From: Bacteroidales bacterium UBA1219
Lineage (GTDB): Bacteria; Bacteroidota; Bacteroidia; Bacteroidales; P3
DNA length: 21,373 bases
Direction: 5' to 3'
Assembly: GCA_002309295.1 (NCBI GenBank)
Contig: DBXF01000043.1
Location: forward strand, 1 to 21,373
This document shows positions 13,531 through 21,373 of the stretch, in pieces (within the stretch, counting starts at the first letter, position 1; every line of letters begins with the position of its first letter). The position numbers and the translations under genes were made by a program. The notes beneath the pieces were generated by a model. The model had not been told where the DNA came from. It saw nothing but the letters and a program-made list of their open reading frames with translations, and did no database searches.

Positions 13531-13737
13531 CTATTTGGCTTCCCCTTCTATTTCGCGGCGGCGAAGTTCGGTGAGGCAGCGTGCTATAGTTTTTCTACTT
13601 TCTTTTATTTTATTGGGGTTTTCGATTGGCGAAACGGCATGGTTCAGTTTCATTTTCAGAAGCATGTCGCGCTCAACGTCCAACTTCTCTTTTATTTCGG
13701 CTGTAGAAAGCTCTTTCAATACTAACTTGTTTTTCAT
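13531..13737 (-). CDS. rpmC: 50S ribosomal protein L29
   Basis: L29 sits at the tunnel exit next to L23, near the docking site of SRP and trigger factor. The 68-residue helical hairpin reads ELSTAEIKEKLDVERDMLLK then MKLNHAVSPIENPNKIKESR and KTIARCLTELRRRE. The start is preceded directly by AAAAGAG, a context shared with several neighbours. Confidence 0.97.
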   Translation of the reverse strand: MKNKLVLKELSTAEIKEKLDVERDMLLKMKLNHAVSPIENPNKIKESRKTIARCLTELRRREIEGEAK

Positions 13738-13756
13738 CTCTTTTCTGCTTGTTTAT

Positions 13757-14179
13757 TTATTCTTCAACATAATCCCGTTTTACAACGAATTTTGTTGTGA
13801 TAGGCAGTTTCTGGGCAGCAAGACGGAGGGCTTCTTTTGCCACTTCCATCGGAACGCCTTCAGCTTCGAAGAGTATTGTACCGGGCATTACTCTTGCCAC
13901 GAAGTATTCGGGTGCTCCCTTACCTTTACCCATACGAACCTCGTTAGGTTTCTTGGTGATGGGTTTGTCGGGGAATATGCGTATCCATATCTGTCCTTCA
14001 CGTTTCATGTGACGGGTTACCGCTTGACGTGCAGCCTCTATTTGTCTTCCCGTGATAAAACACGTTTCAAGGGATTTGATACCGAAGGTACCGAAGGCGA
14101 GTTCGTAGCCTCTGTGGGCGTTGCCTTTTATTTTCCCTTTCTGCTGCTTCCTATATTTTGTTTTTTTCGGCTGTAACAT
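13757..14179 (-). CDS. rplP: 50S ribosomal protein L16
   Basis: L16 helps position the A-site tRNA in the large subunit. It begins MLQPKKTKYRKQQKGKIKGN and contains HRGYELAFGTFGIKSLE, GRQIEAARQAVTRHMKREGQ and the highly conserved KPNEVRMGKGKGAPEYFVA. The length of 140 is normal. It lies between rpsC and rpmC as in nearly all bacteria. Confidence 0.98.
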   Translation of the reverse strand: MLQPKKTKYRKQQKGKIKGNAHRGYELAFGTFGIKSLETCFITGRQIEAARQAVTRHMKREGQIWIRIFPDKPITKKPNEVRMGKGKGAPEYFVARVMPGTILFEAEGVPMEVAKEALRLAAQKLPITTKFVVKRDYVEE

Positions 14180-14203
14180 TGTTACTTCTCTTTATTGGAT
14201 TTT

Positions 14204-14941
14204 TTAACCTTTATTATTTCTTGTTCTTCTTGCGCGGGGTGCGGGTGCCGACTGGCGTGCTCCGCCGCGTCTTTCGCGAGTCTGTCCGCCCACTGTGGAG
14301 GGCACAAGCTCCTGTTTGCCGTATACTATTCCGCGGCAGATCCACACTTTAACGCCGATGCGTCCGTAGGTGGTGTGTGCTTCGGCCTGCGAGTAGTCGA
14401 TGTCGGCGCGCAGGGTGTGCAGTGGTGTTCTGCCCTCTTTGTAGTGTTCGGTACGTGCTATCTCGGCACCGCCTATACGTCCGGAGATGGAGACTTTTAT
14501 GCCTTCGGCTCCCACGCGCATGGTGGACGAGATGGCTGTTTTCACAGCTTTGCGGTACTGAACGCGGCCTTCGATCTGACGGGCTATGTTCTGGGCCACC
14601 AGAACGGCGTCGGTTTCGGGGCGTTTCACCTCAAAGACGTTTATCTGCACGTCTTTGCCTGTGAGTTTCTTCAGCTCTTCTTTCAGTATGTCAACGTCGC
14701 TGCCGTTGCGGCCTATCACGAGACCCGGACGGGCGGAGTTGATGGTAACTGTGAGGAGTTTCAGGGTTCTCTCGATGTATATTTTCGATACACTGGCTTT
14801 GGCCAGACGGACGCTCAGGTATTTGCGGATTTTGTTGTCCTCTACCAGCTTGGGTCCGAACTTTCTGCCACCGTACCAGTTGGAATCCCATCCTCTTATG
14901 ATTCCTAGTCTGTTTCCTATTGGGTTAGTTTTCTGTCCCAT
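14204..14941 (-). CDS. rpsC: 30S ribosomal protein S3
   Basis: S3 forms part of the mRNA entry tunnel and helps unwind mRNA. It begins MGQKTNPIGNRLGIIRGWDS. The KH type 2 domain carries the GxxG loop GRNG (77-80) in ARPGLVIGRNGSDVDILKEE. The C-terminal domain has GAEGIKVSISGRIGGAEIAR and GRIGVKVWICRGIVYGKQEL. The tail (about 225-245) is rich in Arg, Gly and Ala. The total of 245 is close to other Bacteroidetes and a little longer than E. coli. Confidence 0.98.
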   Translation of the reverse strand: MGQKTNPIGNRLGIIRGWDSNWYGGRKFGPKLVEDNKIRKYLSVRLAKASVSKIYIERTLKLLTVTINSARPGLVIGRNGSDVDILKEELKKLTGKDVQINVFEVKRPETDAVLVAQNIARQIEGRVQYRKAVKTAISSTMRVGAEGIKVSISGRIGGAEIARTEHYKEGRTPLHTLRADIDYSQAEAHTTYGRIGVKVWICRGIVYGKQELVPSTVGGQTRERRGGARQSAPAPRARRTRNNKG

Positions 14942-14959
14942 TCTTATTCTTCTTTATTA

Positions 14960-15409
14960 TTATTTTTGTTCTTCTACTTCTTGAGTAGTTTCAACTTCTT
15001 TTTGAGCTTTATCTTCCACTCTGTTGCCAAGTACCATGGTGATGTGGTTGGAACGTTTTCTTATTCTGTAACCTCTTCCCTGCGGTGCTGTGCGGAGACG
15101 TTTCATCGAGCGGCCGCCGTCAACCATGATGGTTTTTACGTACAGCTTGTTGTCTTCGATGCGTTGGCCTTCGTTCTTGCTCTGCCAGTTGGCTATTGCC
15201 GACAGGAGGAGCTTGCGCATTTTAGGGGCGGATTCTCTCGGGCAGTACTGCAGTACTCCGAGAGCTTTGTCAACGTCCAGACCTCTTATCATATCGGCCA
15301 CAAGTCTCGTTTTGCGGGGCGAAGTAGGATTGTTCATAAGTTTCGCCATGTAAACGGTTTTCTTGGCTTCCTTGCGTGCTTCGGCACTATTGTGTTTTCT
15401 TTGTCCCAT
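14960..15409 (-). CDS. rplV: 50S ribosomal protein L22
   Basis: L22 lines the exit tunnel with a long beta hairpin. The core contains NNPTSPRKTRLVADMIRGLD, and the hairpin region has VDGGRSMKRLRTAPQGRGYR then IRKRSNHITMVL. There is an N-terminal extension of about 15 residues (MGQRKHNSAEARKEAKK) and an acidic tail after about 130 (DKAQKEVETTQEVEEQK) compared with the core of about 110. The last codons end 18 nt before rpsC. Confidence 0.97.
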   Translation of the reverse strand: MGQRKHNSAEARKEAKKTVYMAKLMNNPTSPRKTRLVADMIRGLDVDKALGVLQYCPRESAPKMRKLLLSAIANWQSKNEGQRIEDNKLYVKTIMVDGGRSMKRLRTAPQGRGYRIRKRSNHITMVLGNRVEDKAQKEVETTQEVEEQK

Positions 15410-15423
15410 TTCTGCGAATTGTT

Positions 15424-15702
15424 TTATTTGTTTCCTTTATCTTTTTGTCCGGCATGTCCGCGGAAAATGCGTGTGGGGGCAAACTCACCCAATTTGTGTC
15501 CGACCATGTTTTCGGTTACATACACGGGTATGAATTTGTTTCCGTTATGAACTGCTATTGTCTGTCCTACGAAATCGGGGGAGATCATGGAGGCGCGAGA
15601 CCAAGTCTTTATGGTGACTTTTTTGTTGGACTGTGCGGCCTCTACCACTCTTTTTTCCAGTTTGTGGAAAATGTACGGACCTTTCTTTAATGAACGACTC
15701 AT
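15424..15702 (-). CDS. rpsS: 30S ribosomal protein S19
   Basis: S19 lies in the head of the small subunit, beside S13. It begins MSRSLKKGPYIFHKLEKRVV and has the signature FVGQTIAVHNGNKFIPVYVT with MVGHKLGEFAPTR before the end. The length of 92 is exact for the family. Its ATG is preceded directly by AAAAAGAG. Confidence 0.98.
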   Translation of the reverse strand: MSRSLKKGPYIFHKLEKRVVEAAQSNKKVTIKTWSRASMISPDFVGQTIAVHNGNKFIPVYVTENMVGHKLGEFAPTRIFRGHAGQKDKGNK

Positions 15703-15728
15703 CTCTTTTTACTTTTTGTTAATCGTTA

Positions 15729-16553
15729 TTACTTCTTTCTTCTTTCAATGATGTACTTGGTCGACTGTTTCTTGGGAGCGCGAGTCTTGTATCCCTTGGC
15801 GGGTATGCCCTTGCGCGAGCGCGGGTGTCCGCCGGCCTGACGGCCTTCACCACCGCCCATGGGGTGGTCAACGGGGTTCATCACTACTCCACGGGTACGC
15901 GGACGGCGTCCGAGCCATCTGCTACGACCGGCTTTACCTGATACCTCAAGGTTGTGTTCGGGGTTGGACACAATGCCTATGGTTGCCTTGCAGGACTGGA
16001 GTATCAGTCTCATCTCGCCCGACGGCATTTTTATTGCCGCGTATTTTCCATCTCTCGACATCAGCTGGGCGTAAGCGCCTGCGGTGCGAACCATCTTGGC
16101 GCCCTGTCCCGGACGCAGTTCGATGTTGTGTATCAATGTTCCAAAGGGGATTTCACCCAATGGCAATGTGTTGCCTATCTCCGGGGCAACTCCGCTACCT
16201 GACATAATTGTCTGACCGACCTTAAGTCCTTGGGGAGCAACGATGTAGCGTTTTTCTCCGTCGGCGTAACATACCAATGCTATGCGCGAAGTACGGTTGG
16301 GGTCGTATTCTATGGTTTTCACAACTGCGGGTATCGAATCTTTCTCTCTCTTGAAGTCGATGATACGATATTTTTTCTTGTGACCGCCGCCGATATAGCG
16401 CATGGTCATCTTACCTTGGTTGTTTCTACCGCCAGATTTACGATAGCCGTAGGTTAAGCTCTTCTCGGGTTTCGACGCTGTGATGTCGTCGAAAGTAACA
16501 ACTACTTTGTGGCGTTGTCCCGGTGTCGTCGGTTTTAATTTCTTTAAAGCCAT
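15729..16553 (-). CDS. rplB: 50S ribosomal protein L2
   Basis: L2 is needed for subunit association and for peptidyl transferase function. It holds an OB-like domain (about 60-120, GGGHKKKYRIIDFKRE onward), an SH3-like domain with RPGQGAKMVRTAGAYAQLMS, and the C-terminal MNPVDHPMGGGEGRQAGGHP. His230 in that block corresponds to the functionally important His229 of E. coli. The second His of the E. coli block is Met here, which I believe is common in this phylum. The length of 274 is normal. Confidence 0.98.
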   Translation of the reverse strand: MALKKLKPTTPGQRHKVVVTFDDITASKPEKSLTYGYRKSGGRNNQGKMTMRYIGGGHKKKYRIIDFKREKDSIPAVVKTIEYDPNRTSRIALVCYADGEKRYIVAPQGLKVGQTIMSGSGVAPEIGNTLPLGEIPFGTLIHNIELRPGQGAKMVRTAGAYAQLMSRDGKYAAIKMPSGEMRLILQSCKATIGIVSNPEHNLEVSGKAGRSRWLGRRPRTRGVVMNPVDHPMGGGEGRQAGGHPRSRKGIPAKGYKTRAPKKQSTKYIIERRKK

Positions 16554-16559
16554 CTCTCT

Positions 16560-16853
16560 TTAAATATTGCTATAAAAATCTATTGTGTTATCTTTTGCAA
16601 GCGTTACTATTGCCTTCTTGTACGCAGGTTTCTTTCCTGTGATGAAGCCGGCCTTGGTGTAGCGCGATTTTACTTTTCCGCTGTAGTTCATGGTGTTCAC
16701 GTCAACAACTTTTACGTTGTAGAGTGCCTCAACAGCGTTTTTTATCTGGTATTTGTTCGCCCGTTTATCAACGACAAAGCCGCAACGGTTTGGCATTTTT
16801 TCCGTTGTGCGTGTCATTCTTTCACTTATCAGCGGTTTTACTATGATTTCCAT
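16560..16853 (-). CDS. rplW: 50S ribosomal protein L23
   Basis: L23 sits at the tunnel exit and is the docking site for trigger factor and SRP. It begins IIVKPLISERMTRTTEKM and includes YQIKNAVEALYNVKVVDVNT. The 97 residues match the family. It is separated from rplB by only 6 nt and from rplD by 32 nt. Confidence 0.97.
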   Translation of the reverse strand: MEIIVKPLISERMTRTTEKMPNRCGFVVDKRANKYQIKNAVEALYNVKVVDVNTMNYSGKVKSRYTKAGFITGKKPAYKKAIVTLAKDNTIDFYSNI

Positions 16854-16885
16854 CGTATTTTTAGTTTTTTTTGTTCACAATTAGT

Positions 16886-17518
16886 TTATTTCACTGCCAA
16901 AATACGGGCAATTTCCGCAACAGCGCTCTCAGATACGATAAGATTTGCACAGTTCATAATGCTGTAAGTGCTTAAATCTGAACCTTTTGCCACTCTTACG
17001 TTGGGTATGTTACGGGCTGACAAAGATACGAAATTATTTGGTTCTGCAAAAACAAAAAGTGATTTTTTTTCTGCAACTTTCAAATTATTAACAATTTCCA
17101 CCATTTTTTTGGTCTTGGGGGCGTCCATTGTAAAGTCTTCGATAACCATCAGCGCGTTTTCTGCCACTTTGTAGCTGAGGGCCGAACGGCGTGCCAGTTG
17201 TTTTACTTTGGTGTTGAGCTTAAAGCGGTAGTCTCTGGGCTTGGGGCCGAAAACTCTTGCTCCGCCTACCAGCACAGGCGAGTTGATGTCGCCACGACGT
17301 GCTCCTCCACCGCCTTTCTGACGGCCGAGTTTGCGGGTGGAACCGCTTATTTCGCTTCTTTCTTTCGATTTGTGTGTACCCTGACGCTGGTTGGCCAGAT
17401 ACTGTTTGCAATCCAGATATATGGCGTGGTCGTTGGGGGTCATTGCGAATACGGAGTCGTCCAGATTTATGGTGCGTCCTGTTTCGCTGCCGTTGATGTT
17501 ATATACTTTTAACTCCAT
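16886..17518 (-). CDS. rplD: 50S ribosomal protein L4
   Basis: L4 reaches into the exit tunnel with an extended loop, visible here as STRKLGRQKGGGGARRGDIN (about 60-79), followed by GGARVFGPKPRDYRFKLNTK. The globular part includes VIEDFTMDAPKTKKMVEIVN. The length of 210 is normal. The ATG lies within the end of rplC (10-nt overlap), so L3 and L4 are likely coupled. In E. coli L4 represses the S10 operon; no equivalent leader can be shown here. Confidence 0.97.
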   Translation of the reverse strand: MELKVYNINGSETGRTINLDDSVFAMTPNDHAIYLDCKQYLANQRQGTHKSKERSEISGSTRKLGRQKGGGGARRGDINSPVLVGGARVFGPKPRDYRFKLNTKVKQLARRSALSYKVAENALMVIEDFTMDAPKTKKMVEIVNNLKVAEKKSLFVFAEPNNFVSLSARNIPNVRVAKGSDLSTYSIMNCANLIVSESAVAEIARILAVK

Positions 17519-18138
17519 CTCTCTAATTTTAAAATTGAACCTTTAGCTCCGGGTACTGACCCTTTTACTATCAATAAATTCTTTTCGGGGAAAATCTTCA
17601 CTATCTGAAGGTTTTGCACCTTGACGCGTTTGTTACCGGTTTGTCCGGCCATGCGCAGTCCTTTGAACAGACGTGAGGGGTACGACGATGCTCCTACCGA
17701 ACCGGGGGCTCTCAGACGGTCGTGCTGGCCGTGGGTCTTGTCGCCTACGCCGCCGAATCCGTGACGTTTCACAACGCCCTGGAAACCTTTACCTTTCGAT
17801 GTTCCCACTACGTCGACATATTCGCCTTCGGTAAACACTGTAACGTCGAGAACTTCACCGAATTTCTTTTTGTGGCCTTCTTCGAAGCGCGAAAATTCGG
17901 CGATGTAACGTTTGGGAGTGGTGCTTGCCTTGGCAAAGTGACCTCTCATGGGTTTTGTTGTGTGGCTCTCTTTCTTTTCGCCGAAAGCCAGCTGGATGGC
18001 GTCGTAGCCGTCCTTCTCAATTGACTTTACTTGTGTCACGACACAAGGACCTGCTTCTATCACTGTGCACGGAATCTGTTTTCCGGAGGCATCGAACAAG
18101 CTGGTCATTCCAATTTTCTTTCCTAATAATCCTGACAT
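17509..18138 (-). CDS. rplC: 50S ribosomal protein L3
   Basis: L3 is an early assembly protein that extends toward the peptidyl transferase centre. It begins MSGLLGKKIGMTSLFDASGK and contains the signature GTSKGKGFQGVVKRHGFGG (112-130) and HGQHDRLRAPGSVGASSYPS. The length of 209 is usual. It overlaps rplD by 10 nt. It is preceded by an 87-nt gap after rpsJ that holds an imperfect hairpin and a 22-codon open frame running into its start. Confidence 0.98.
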   Translation of the reverse strand: MSGLLGKKIGMTSLFDASGKQIPCTVIEAGPCVVTQVKSIEKDGYDAIQLAFGEKKESHTTKPMRGHFAKASTTPKRYIAEFSRFEEGHKKKFGEVLDVTVFTEGEYVDVVGTSKGKGFQGVVKRHGFGGVGDKTHGQHDRLRAPGSVGASSYPSRLFKGLRMAGQTGNKRVKVQNLQIVKIFPEKNLLIVKGSVPGAKGSILKLERWS

Positions 18139-18225
18139 TTCTTGTTACTTTTTACTTTGTTTTTTTCCTTGTCAGCTTGCTTGTCGAGCATTGGCTGACG
18201 TTCTTTACTTTCTTTTGCCGTAATC

Positions 18226-18531
18226 TCAGACTTTGATTTCAACTTCCACGCCGCTGGGGAGCTCGAGTTTCATCAGTGCGTCGATAGTTTTGGACGATGA
18301 GCTGTAGATGTCCATCAGTCGTTTGTACGAGCTGAGCTCGAACTGTTCTCTCGACTTTTTGTTGACGAATGTCGAACGGTTAACGGTGAAAATCTTCTTG
18401 TTGGTTGGCAGTGGTATAGGACCATTGACAACAGCGCCCGTCATTCTTACGGTCTTTACGATCTTCTCGGTCGATTTGTCAACCAAGTTGTGGTCGTACG
18501 ATTTCAATTTGATTCTGATTCTTTGGTTCAC
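18226..18531 (-). CDS. rpsJ: 30S ribosomal protein S10
   Basis: S10 is a small-subunit head protein that also joins NusB in transcription antitermination. It begins MNQRIRIKLKSYDHNLVDKS and has GPIPLPTNKKIFTVNRSTFV and NKKSREQFELSSYKRLMDIY, all standard. The length is 101. It lies 29 nt after fusA with no tuf gene between, joining the str and S10 groups. Confidence 0.98.
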   Translation of the reverse strand: MNQRIRIKLKSYDHNLVDKSTEKIVKTVRMTGAVVNGPIPLPTNKKIFTVNRSTFVNKKSREQFELSSYKRLMDIYSSSSKTIDALMKLELPSGVEVEIKV

Positions 18532-18560
18532 GTTTTTTTGATTTATAAATCGTTATTTAC

Positions 18561-20639
18561 TTAATGTTTCAATATTTGTTCTGTCAATTCCTTGGGTAGC
18601 TCGGCGTAGTGCGAGAACTCCATTGTGGAGTTGGCCCTGCCGGATGTGAGGGTGCGCAACGTGGTTACGTATCCAAACATCTGCGACAGGGGCACGTAGG
18701 CGTGCACTGCCTGTGCTCCGACTTTGGCTATCACGTTTTCGAGCACTCCGCGGCGGCGGTTGAGGTCGCCAGTTACATCGCCGAGATAAGCGTCGGGGGT
18801 TATCACCTCGAGTTTCATGATGGGTTCCAGCAGTATGGGCGCTGCCTTGCGGCAGGCTTCCTTGAAACCTATCTGAGCGCAGAGCTCGAACGACAGTGCG
18901 TCGGAGTCCACCGGGTGGAACGAGCCGTCGATTACGCGGACTTTGAGGCTTTCCATCGGGAAACCGCCCAGAACGCCGTTCTGCATTGCCGTGCGGAAAC
19001 CTTTCTCGATGGCCGGCATAAATTCCTTGGGGATATTGCCGCCGCGCACGTCGTTGATGAACTGCAGTCCTTTCACGTCGTCGTCGGCTGGCGAGATCTC
19101 GAAAATAATGTCGGCGAATTTGCCCTTGCCACCGGTCTGTTTCTTGTAAACTTCGCGGTGCTGGTATGTTTGTGTTATAGCTTCTTTGTATGCCACCTGC
19201 GGTGCGCCTTGGTTCACCTCCACGCCGAATTCGCGTTTCATACGGTCGAGGATGATGTCGAGGTGCAGCTCGCCCATGCCGCGGAGGATGGTCTGTCCCG
19301 AAGTCTCGTCGCTTTCCACAACGAGGGTGGGATCCTCTTCCACGAGTTTCTGCAGGGCGTTGGTCATCTTGTCGATGTCGGCCTGAGTCTTGGGTTCCAC
19401 GGCTATTCCGATAACGGGTTCGGGGAATTTCATCGACTCGAGGAGTATGGGGTGACGCTCGTCGCAGAGTGTGTTGCCGGTTTTTATCTCCTTGAATCCC
19501 ACGGCAGCGCCGATGTCGCCGGCCTCGATACGGTCGAGGGGGTTCTGTTTGTTGGCGTGCATCTGCATTATGCGCGAGATACGTTCTTTCTTGCCTGTGG
19601 ATGCATTATATACGTAGGAGCCAGATTCGAGGCTGCCGGAGTACACTCTGAAGAAACAGATGCGTCCCACGTAGGGGTCGGCGGCTATCTTGAAGGCGAG
19701 TGCCGAGAAGGGCGCGTTAGCGTCGATCTGGCGTGTCTCTTCTTTGTCGGTCTTGGGGTTGATACCCTGTATCTCGTTTACGTCGAGGGGACTGGGCAGG
19801 TAGGCGGCCACTGCGTCGAGCAGCGACTGTATGCCCTTATTTTTAAACGAAGCGCCACACAGCACGGGCGTTATCTTGCGTGCAAGTGTGGCTTTGCGTA
19901 TCTCTGCGCGTATCTCGTCTTCGGTGATGGAGTCGGGGTCGTCGAAGAATTTGGCGAGCAGTTCTTCGTTCTCTTCGGCTACGCCTTCGATAAGGCGCTG
20001 GCGGTATTCGGCAACGGTATCCTTAAGGTCTTCGGGCATCTCCACCTCGAAGAATTTGGAGCCGTTGGAGGCTTCGTCCCAGATGAGGGCTTTGTTGGAA
20101 ATGAGGTCCACCACGCCTTTGAAGAGGTCTTCCTGGCCGATGGGTATTTCCAAGGGTATGGGGTTGGTTCCGAGTTTCTCCTTTATCTGGTTGACAACGG
20201 AGAAGTAGTCGGCACCGGCGCGGTCCATCTTGTTGACGAAGGCTATGCGCGGCACGTTGTATTTGTCGGCTTGGCGCCATACGGTCTCGGACTGGGGTTC
20301 GACGCCGCCCACAGCGCAGAAAATGGCTATGGCGCCGTCGAGCACGCGCAGCGAGCGTTCCACCTCAACGGTGAAGTCCACGTGACCCGGAGTGTCGATG
20401 ATGTTGAACTTGTACTCGTCGCCTTTGAAGTGCCAGAACACCGTGGTGGCTGCCGAGGTGATGGTTATGCCTCGCTCCTGCTCCTGTTCCATCCAGTCCA
20501 TGGTGGCGGAGCCGTCGTGAGTCTCGCCGATTTTGTAGTTCTTGCCGGTATAATACAGGATACGCTCGGTAGTGGTAGTCTTACCGGCGTCGATGTGGGC
20601 CATAATGCCAATATTGCGTGTATATTTAAGGTCGGCCAT
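18561..20639 (-). CDS. fusA: Elongation factor G
   Basis: EF-G drives tRNA-mRNA translocation and, with ribosome recycling factor, splits ribosomes, using GTP. All GTPase motifs are intact: P-loop AHIDAGKT (14-21), switch I RGITI (56-60), DTPGH (82-86) and NKMD (136-139). Domain II onward includes PFSALAFKIAADPYVGRICF, domain III RGMGELHLDIILDRMKREFG, and domain V RRRGVLENV with YVTTLRTLTSGRA. The length of 692 is usual. Bacteroides species also have a divergent second EF-G. The intact motifs and the ribosomal operon location mark this as the canonical one. The start has a weak AGGA about 7 nt upstream. Confidence 0.98.
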   Translation of the reverse strand: MADLKYTRNIGIMAHIDAGKTTTTERILYYTGKNYKIGETHDGSATMDWMEQEQERGITITSAATTVFWHFKGDEYKFNIIDTPGHVDFTVEVERSLRVLDGAIAIFCAVGGVEPQSETVWRQADKYNVPRIAFVNKMDRAGADYFSVVNQIKEKLGTNPIPLEIPIGQEDLFKGVVDLISNKALIWDEASNGSKFFEVEMPEDLKDTVAEYRQRLIEGVAEENEELLAKFFDDPDSITEDEIRAEIRKATLARKITPVLCGASFKNKGIQSLLDAVAAYLPSPLDVNEIQGINPKTDKEETRQIDANAPFSALAFKIAADPYVGRICFFRVYSGSLESGSYVYNASTGKKERISRIMQMHANKQNPLDRIEAGDIGAAVGFKEIKTGNTLCDERHPILLESMKFPEPVIGIAVEPKTQADIDKMTNALQKLVEEDPTLVVESDETSGQTILRGMGELHLDIILDRMKREFGVEVNQGAPQVAYKEAITQTYQHREVYKKQTGGKGKFADIIFEISPADDDVKGLQFINDVRGGNIPKEFMPAIEKGFRTAMQNGVLGGFPMESLKVRVIDGSFHPVDSDALSFELCAQIGFKEACRKAAPILLEPIMKLEVITPDAYLGDVTGDLNRRRGVLENVIAKVGAQAVHAYVPLSQMFGYVTTLRTLTSGRANSTMEFSHYAELPKELTEQILKH

Positions 20640-20681
20640 CGTTGTATCCTGTTTTTACCTTTGTTACTGTTTCGGCGTTTG

Positions 20682-21149
20682 TTAGAATCTGAAGTGGGAG
20701 AATGCCTTGTTGGCGTCGGCCATACGGTGGATTTCCTCTTTACGTTTGAAAGCGGAGCCTTCTTCCTTGTAGGCGGCCAGTATCTCGCCCGAAAGTTTCA
20801 GGGCCATGGTTTTCTCACTTCTCTTACGAGCGAAACCGATGAGGTTTTTCATGCCTATCGACTGTTTACGTTCGGGACGTATCTCCGAAGGAATCTGGAA
20901 GGTGGCGCCACCGATACGACGGCTGCGAACCTCCACGGAAGGAGTTACGTTGGTGAGGGCTTTTTTCCACACCTCGAGACCGTTTTCCTGTGTGCGGTCC
21001 GAAACAACGTCTATCGCTTCGTAGAAAATTTTGTATGCTATGGTTTTTTTACCGCCCATCATCAGGTTGTTGACGAACTTGGTCACCAAAGTGTCGTTGT
21101 ACTTCGGATCCGGCAAAATTATTCTTTTCTTGGGTCTTGCTTTTCTCAT
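20682..21149 (-). CDS. rpsG: 30S ribosomal protein S7
   Basis: S7 nucleates assembly of the small-subunit head and contacts E-site tRNA. It begins MRKARPKKRIILPDPKYNDT and contains the signature VRSRRIGGATFQIPSEIRPE; the C-terminus has RMADANKAFSHFRF. The length of 155 matches E. coli. It lies between rpsL and fusA. Its ATG is preceded directly by AAAGAG. Confidence 0.98.
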   Translation of the reverse strand: MRKARPKKRIILPDPKYNDTLVTKFVNNLMMGGKKTIAYKIFYEAIDVVSDRTQENGLEVWKKALTNVTPSVEVRSRRIGGATFQIPSEIRPERKQSIGMKNLIGFARKRSEKTMALKLSGEILAAYKEEGSAFKRKEEIHRMADANKAFSHFRF

Positions 21150-21187
21150 CTCTTTATAATATAAAAGCTAATTGTTTTGTTCTTGGT

Positions 21188-21373
21188 TTATTTTGCTGCT
21201 TGTTTCGGACGTTTGGCACCGTATTTGGAGCGGCGTTGGCGACGGCCTTCCACTCCGGAGGTGTCCAGAGCTCCGCGAATGATGTGATATCTTACACCGG
21301 GGAGGTCTTTCACACGACCGCCTCTGATCATTACTATGCTGTGTTCCTGCAGGTTGTGGCCTTCACCGGGGAT
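21188..21373 (-). CDS. rpsL: 30S ribosomal protein S12, C-terminal 61 residues (cut by window end)
   Basis: S12 lines the decoding centre and influences accuracy. The visible part reads IPGEGHNLQEHSIVMIRGGR, VKDLPGVRYHIIRGALDTSG and VEGRRQRRSKYGAKRPKQAA before the stop. It includes the conserved GGRVKDLPGVRYH loop, one of the two S12 segments that face the decoding site; the other lies outside the window. The family is about 124-137 residues, so roughly half is missing. It is first in the str order, 38 nt before rpsG. Confidence 0.97.
   Translation of the reverse strand: MPGEGHNLQEHSIVMIRGGRVKDLPGVRYHIIRGALDTSGVEGRRQRRSKYGAKRPKQAAK

Noticed and set aside
18532..18560. Loss of tuf between fusA and rpsJ as an anomaly
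   Set aside because: As I recall, Bacteroidetes normally keep tuf elsewhere, so this is the lineage's usual order.
18609..21164. 851-residue open frame on the plus strand opposite fusA and rpsG
   Set aside because: It mirrors two certain genes with strong codon bias, which leaves the antisense frame without stops. Its translation has no domain logic.

Overview
The window reads almost entirely on the minus strand and comes from a Bacteroidetes chromosome, most likely order Bacteroidales. The evidence is the fused str-S10-spc-alpha ribosomal gene order with no tuf between fusA and rpsJ, infA and map sitting between secY and rpmJ, cysteine-poor (zinc-free) L36, S4 and S14, A-rich starts that mostly lack Shine-Dalgarno sequences, and promoters of the Bacteroides type (TTG-N20-TAnnTTTG). 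No species can be named from this alone.

Layout in transcription order, from high to low coordinates. Positions 21373-18226 hold the str part: the end of rpsL, then rpsG, fusA and rpsJ. Positions 18138-12884 hold the S10 set: rplC, rplD, rplW, rplB, rpsS, rplV, rpsC, rplP, rpmC, rpsQ, rplN. Positions 12858-7694 hold the spc set: rplX, rplE, rpsN, rpsH, rplF, rplR, rpsE, rpmD, rplO, secY. Then come map, infA and rpmJ, followed by the alpha set rpsM, rpsK, rpsD, rpoA and rplQ, closed by a clear intrinsic terminator at 3335-3364. Two genes too short to stand out, rpmJ (38 aa) and rpmD (59 aa), were found by reading the gaps. The spacing is tight (1-90 nt) with one overlap (rplD/rplC), as expected for one or a few long transcripts making ribosomal proteins, EF-G, IF-1, the SecY channel, methionine aminopeptidase and RNA polymerase alpha.

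Between rplQ and the 5' two thirds of eno (enolase, cut by the window start) lies an AT-rich accessory segment of about 2.4 kb (roughly 1000-3330). It holds two unrelated short exported proteins with lipoprotein-like signals, two RHS/YD-repeat gene remnants that end in the same residues and the same stop codon, and a mosaic of direct repeats. The most informative repeat is 41 bp, present three times with at most one mismatch. Each copy carries a textbook Bacteroidetes promoter pointing at the next gene: the two lipoprotein genes and eno. The arrangement [promoter repeat - leader - variable lipoprotein - homologous spacer - RHS tail] occurs twice in tandem and looks like a degraded cassette array. 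It resembles orphan modules left by polymorphic RHS toxin loci, but no toxin domain is visible and an immunity role for the lipoproteins is only a hypothesis.
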